From Leuctra nigra (Eukaryota > Arthropoda > Insecta > Plecoptera > Leuctridae), in assembly GCA_934045905.1 (NCBI GenBank), contig OW203768.1, positions 25,201,060 to 25,265,059 on the forward strand: a DNA stretch of 64,000 nucleotides, written 5' to 3'. Made by a program: the position numbers and the translations under genes. Positions within the stretch are counted from its first letter, which is position 1. Every line of letters starts with the position of its first letter. Positions 62,705-64,000 of this stretch are shown in pieces. The notes below the pieces were generated by a model. The model did not search any database. It had not been told where the DNA came from and worked only from the letters and a program-made list of their open reading frames with translations.

Positions 62705-63123
62705 CAGGGATGCAGTGGGGCCAGGGCAGACCAGAGTGGCGCCCTGGATCTTTTTTTGAAGGCAGGGCAGCGTCCTGCCTTCTATTTGGGAAACTGACAG
62801 GGCGCGCCCTGCTATCTTTTTCAAAATCCATTAAATTCATCCATGGTTTACGATTTTATTCTTAAAAAAATGCAATAAATTGCATCTTAACTTTTGTTAC
62901 ACTAGTTCATTTTAAAATCTATTTAAAAATTTGATCCCAATTGCATAAATATAAAATAATCACTAAAATAAAATACCTACCTAGTTTATTTTTCAAAAAA
63001 ATCCCCCCGGGGTCAAATTGGGAAAACTTGCCCCCCCCCCCCCCCTCCCCGCGGATCGTAAATGCTATAACTTATGATTGTTTTCGGCGCCCTGGCACTT
63101 ACTTTACTAGGACTGCACTCCTG
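62705..63123. mobile_element. hAT-like element, CAGGGATGCAGT family, copy 2, exact 8-bp duplication
   Basis: A 419-bp element with ends CAGGGATGCAGTGGGGCC and (reverse complement) CAGGAGTGCAGTCCTAG. Exact duplication CTTTTAAG at 62697-62704 and 63124-63131. The body matches 51638-52245. Confidence 0.85.
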
Positions 63124-64000
63124 CTTTTAAGCCCACTTTTGGCTTTACCACAGACTACCAGGATCTGTCATTTGGGCAATTTTTGTCGGAAAAACGAACA
63201 AACCTATAGAAAAGCAGGTGTTCGCATATCGGTGCTCGCTTGACGATTAGTATTACCCGGCATTGCTAGAATAAAAACGTACTATTGTGAAGTTCCTATT
63301 ATAGACATCTCATTTCTTCATTTGCCATCGTAAATGAGGTGTCGAAGTTTGTATTTAAAGGGCATTTTGAAATAACTGTTTTGTTTTCAATTTGTATGTA
63401 TATTATTTGAATGATGATGAAAATATAAATGCAAATTACAATGTATCTGTTGTATTTTTATTCTAGCATTATTCCGTAAACATAATTGAGAGGCCAGAAG
63501 CAATAAAAAATAAAGTCACGCAGCGATTACAATTCTCGTAAAGCAAAGAGTTTCAACAGAGAAAATCTCTTGGCAATTGATGTATTTTATAGTGTGCATT
63601 TACCTATTGAGCCATTTCAAATGTGATTTAAAAGGAAAGCCAACTTGAATGTCTCGATTATTTTCTTTGATTTGAATGATGCTTGCGGCCAGCTTCACAA
63701 TTAGCCTCCAAGTAGAAACTTGTGTTGGAGCTGATTTATTTCCCAAGTCGTTGCTGCTGAGAGGTTGGTCTTTATGGGTTGATTTCAATGTTTAAAGAAT
63801 CCTGCAGTTTAAAAAGCTTTTATTTGAACAATTGATATAAATCAACTACTTCAAAAATCATTACTAGGTAGGTACTATGCCAAAAAAATAATGATATAAA
63901 TTCAAATTGAAAATCACTGAAAACTAGGATTTTTTAAAAGTAATGGAATAAAAATGTGTAATTCACAAATCACATCAACAAATCGAAGTAAAATAATAAC
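63124..64000. other. no feature seen
   Basis: AT-rich unique DNA to the right edge. Short frames lack recognisable domains, and no element with paired ends was found. Confidence 0.5.

Overview
The window is eukaryotic nuclear DNA, AT-rich and intron-rich, and very likely from an arthropod (probably an insect). The Src gene is closest to Drosophila Src64B by recalled similarity. The species cannot be named from the sequence; the many TAGGTAGGTACC-type runs and the density of short inverted-repeat transposons are the main genomic flavour. No rRNA, CRISPR or prokaryotic features were seen.

Three conserved genes are present, all split by introns with GT-AG junctions that keep frame. (1) HDAC1/Rpd3 on the minus strand, 823-4938: the five 5' coding exons, residues 1-212; the rest lies beyond the left edge. 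(2) Src64B, a Src-family tyrosine kinase, on the plus strand, 31276-46920: eight coding exons, complete at 531 codons, with an MGCC lipidation start, SH3, SH2, kinase domain and tail tyrosine. (3) PAPST2 (SLC35B3-type Golgi PAPS transporter) on the plus strand, 53019-60184: six coding exons, complete at 367 codons. The genes have unrelated jobs: chromatin deacetylation, membrane-proximal tyrosine signalling, and supply of sulfate donor to the Golgi.

Most of the rest is transposon-derived. An almost full-length RTE-like LINE (about 38.07-42.75 kb) lies in the Src64B intron between the SH2 and kinase exons. Its ORF1 is open; ORF2 carries one stop and one frameshift. A 3' fragment of the same family sits in PAPST2 intron 2 and is split by a 1-kb inverted-repeat element. 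At least eight short hAT-type elements have exact or near-exact 8-bp target duplications, and several more have hAT-like ends. Other elements include TA-flanked, CWG-flanked and TTAA-flanked MITEs, a Tigger/pogo-like MITE, large foldback elements, a Helitron helicase relic and a possible tRNA-derived SINE.

The most unusual observations are: (a) an internal module with core GCCCCGCAGGGCG shared by several hAT elements whose ends differ; (b) a G-tract satellite at 15.93-16.88 kb that appears to have grown from a hAT terminus plus its flanking host DNA; (c) a multi-level nest of elements at 27.29-30.32 kb; (d) a recent tandem duplication of a Src64B kinase exon that left a frameshifted copy ending in a stop.
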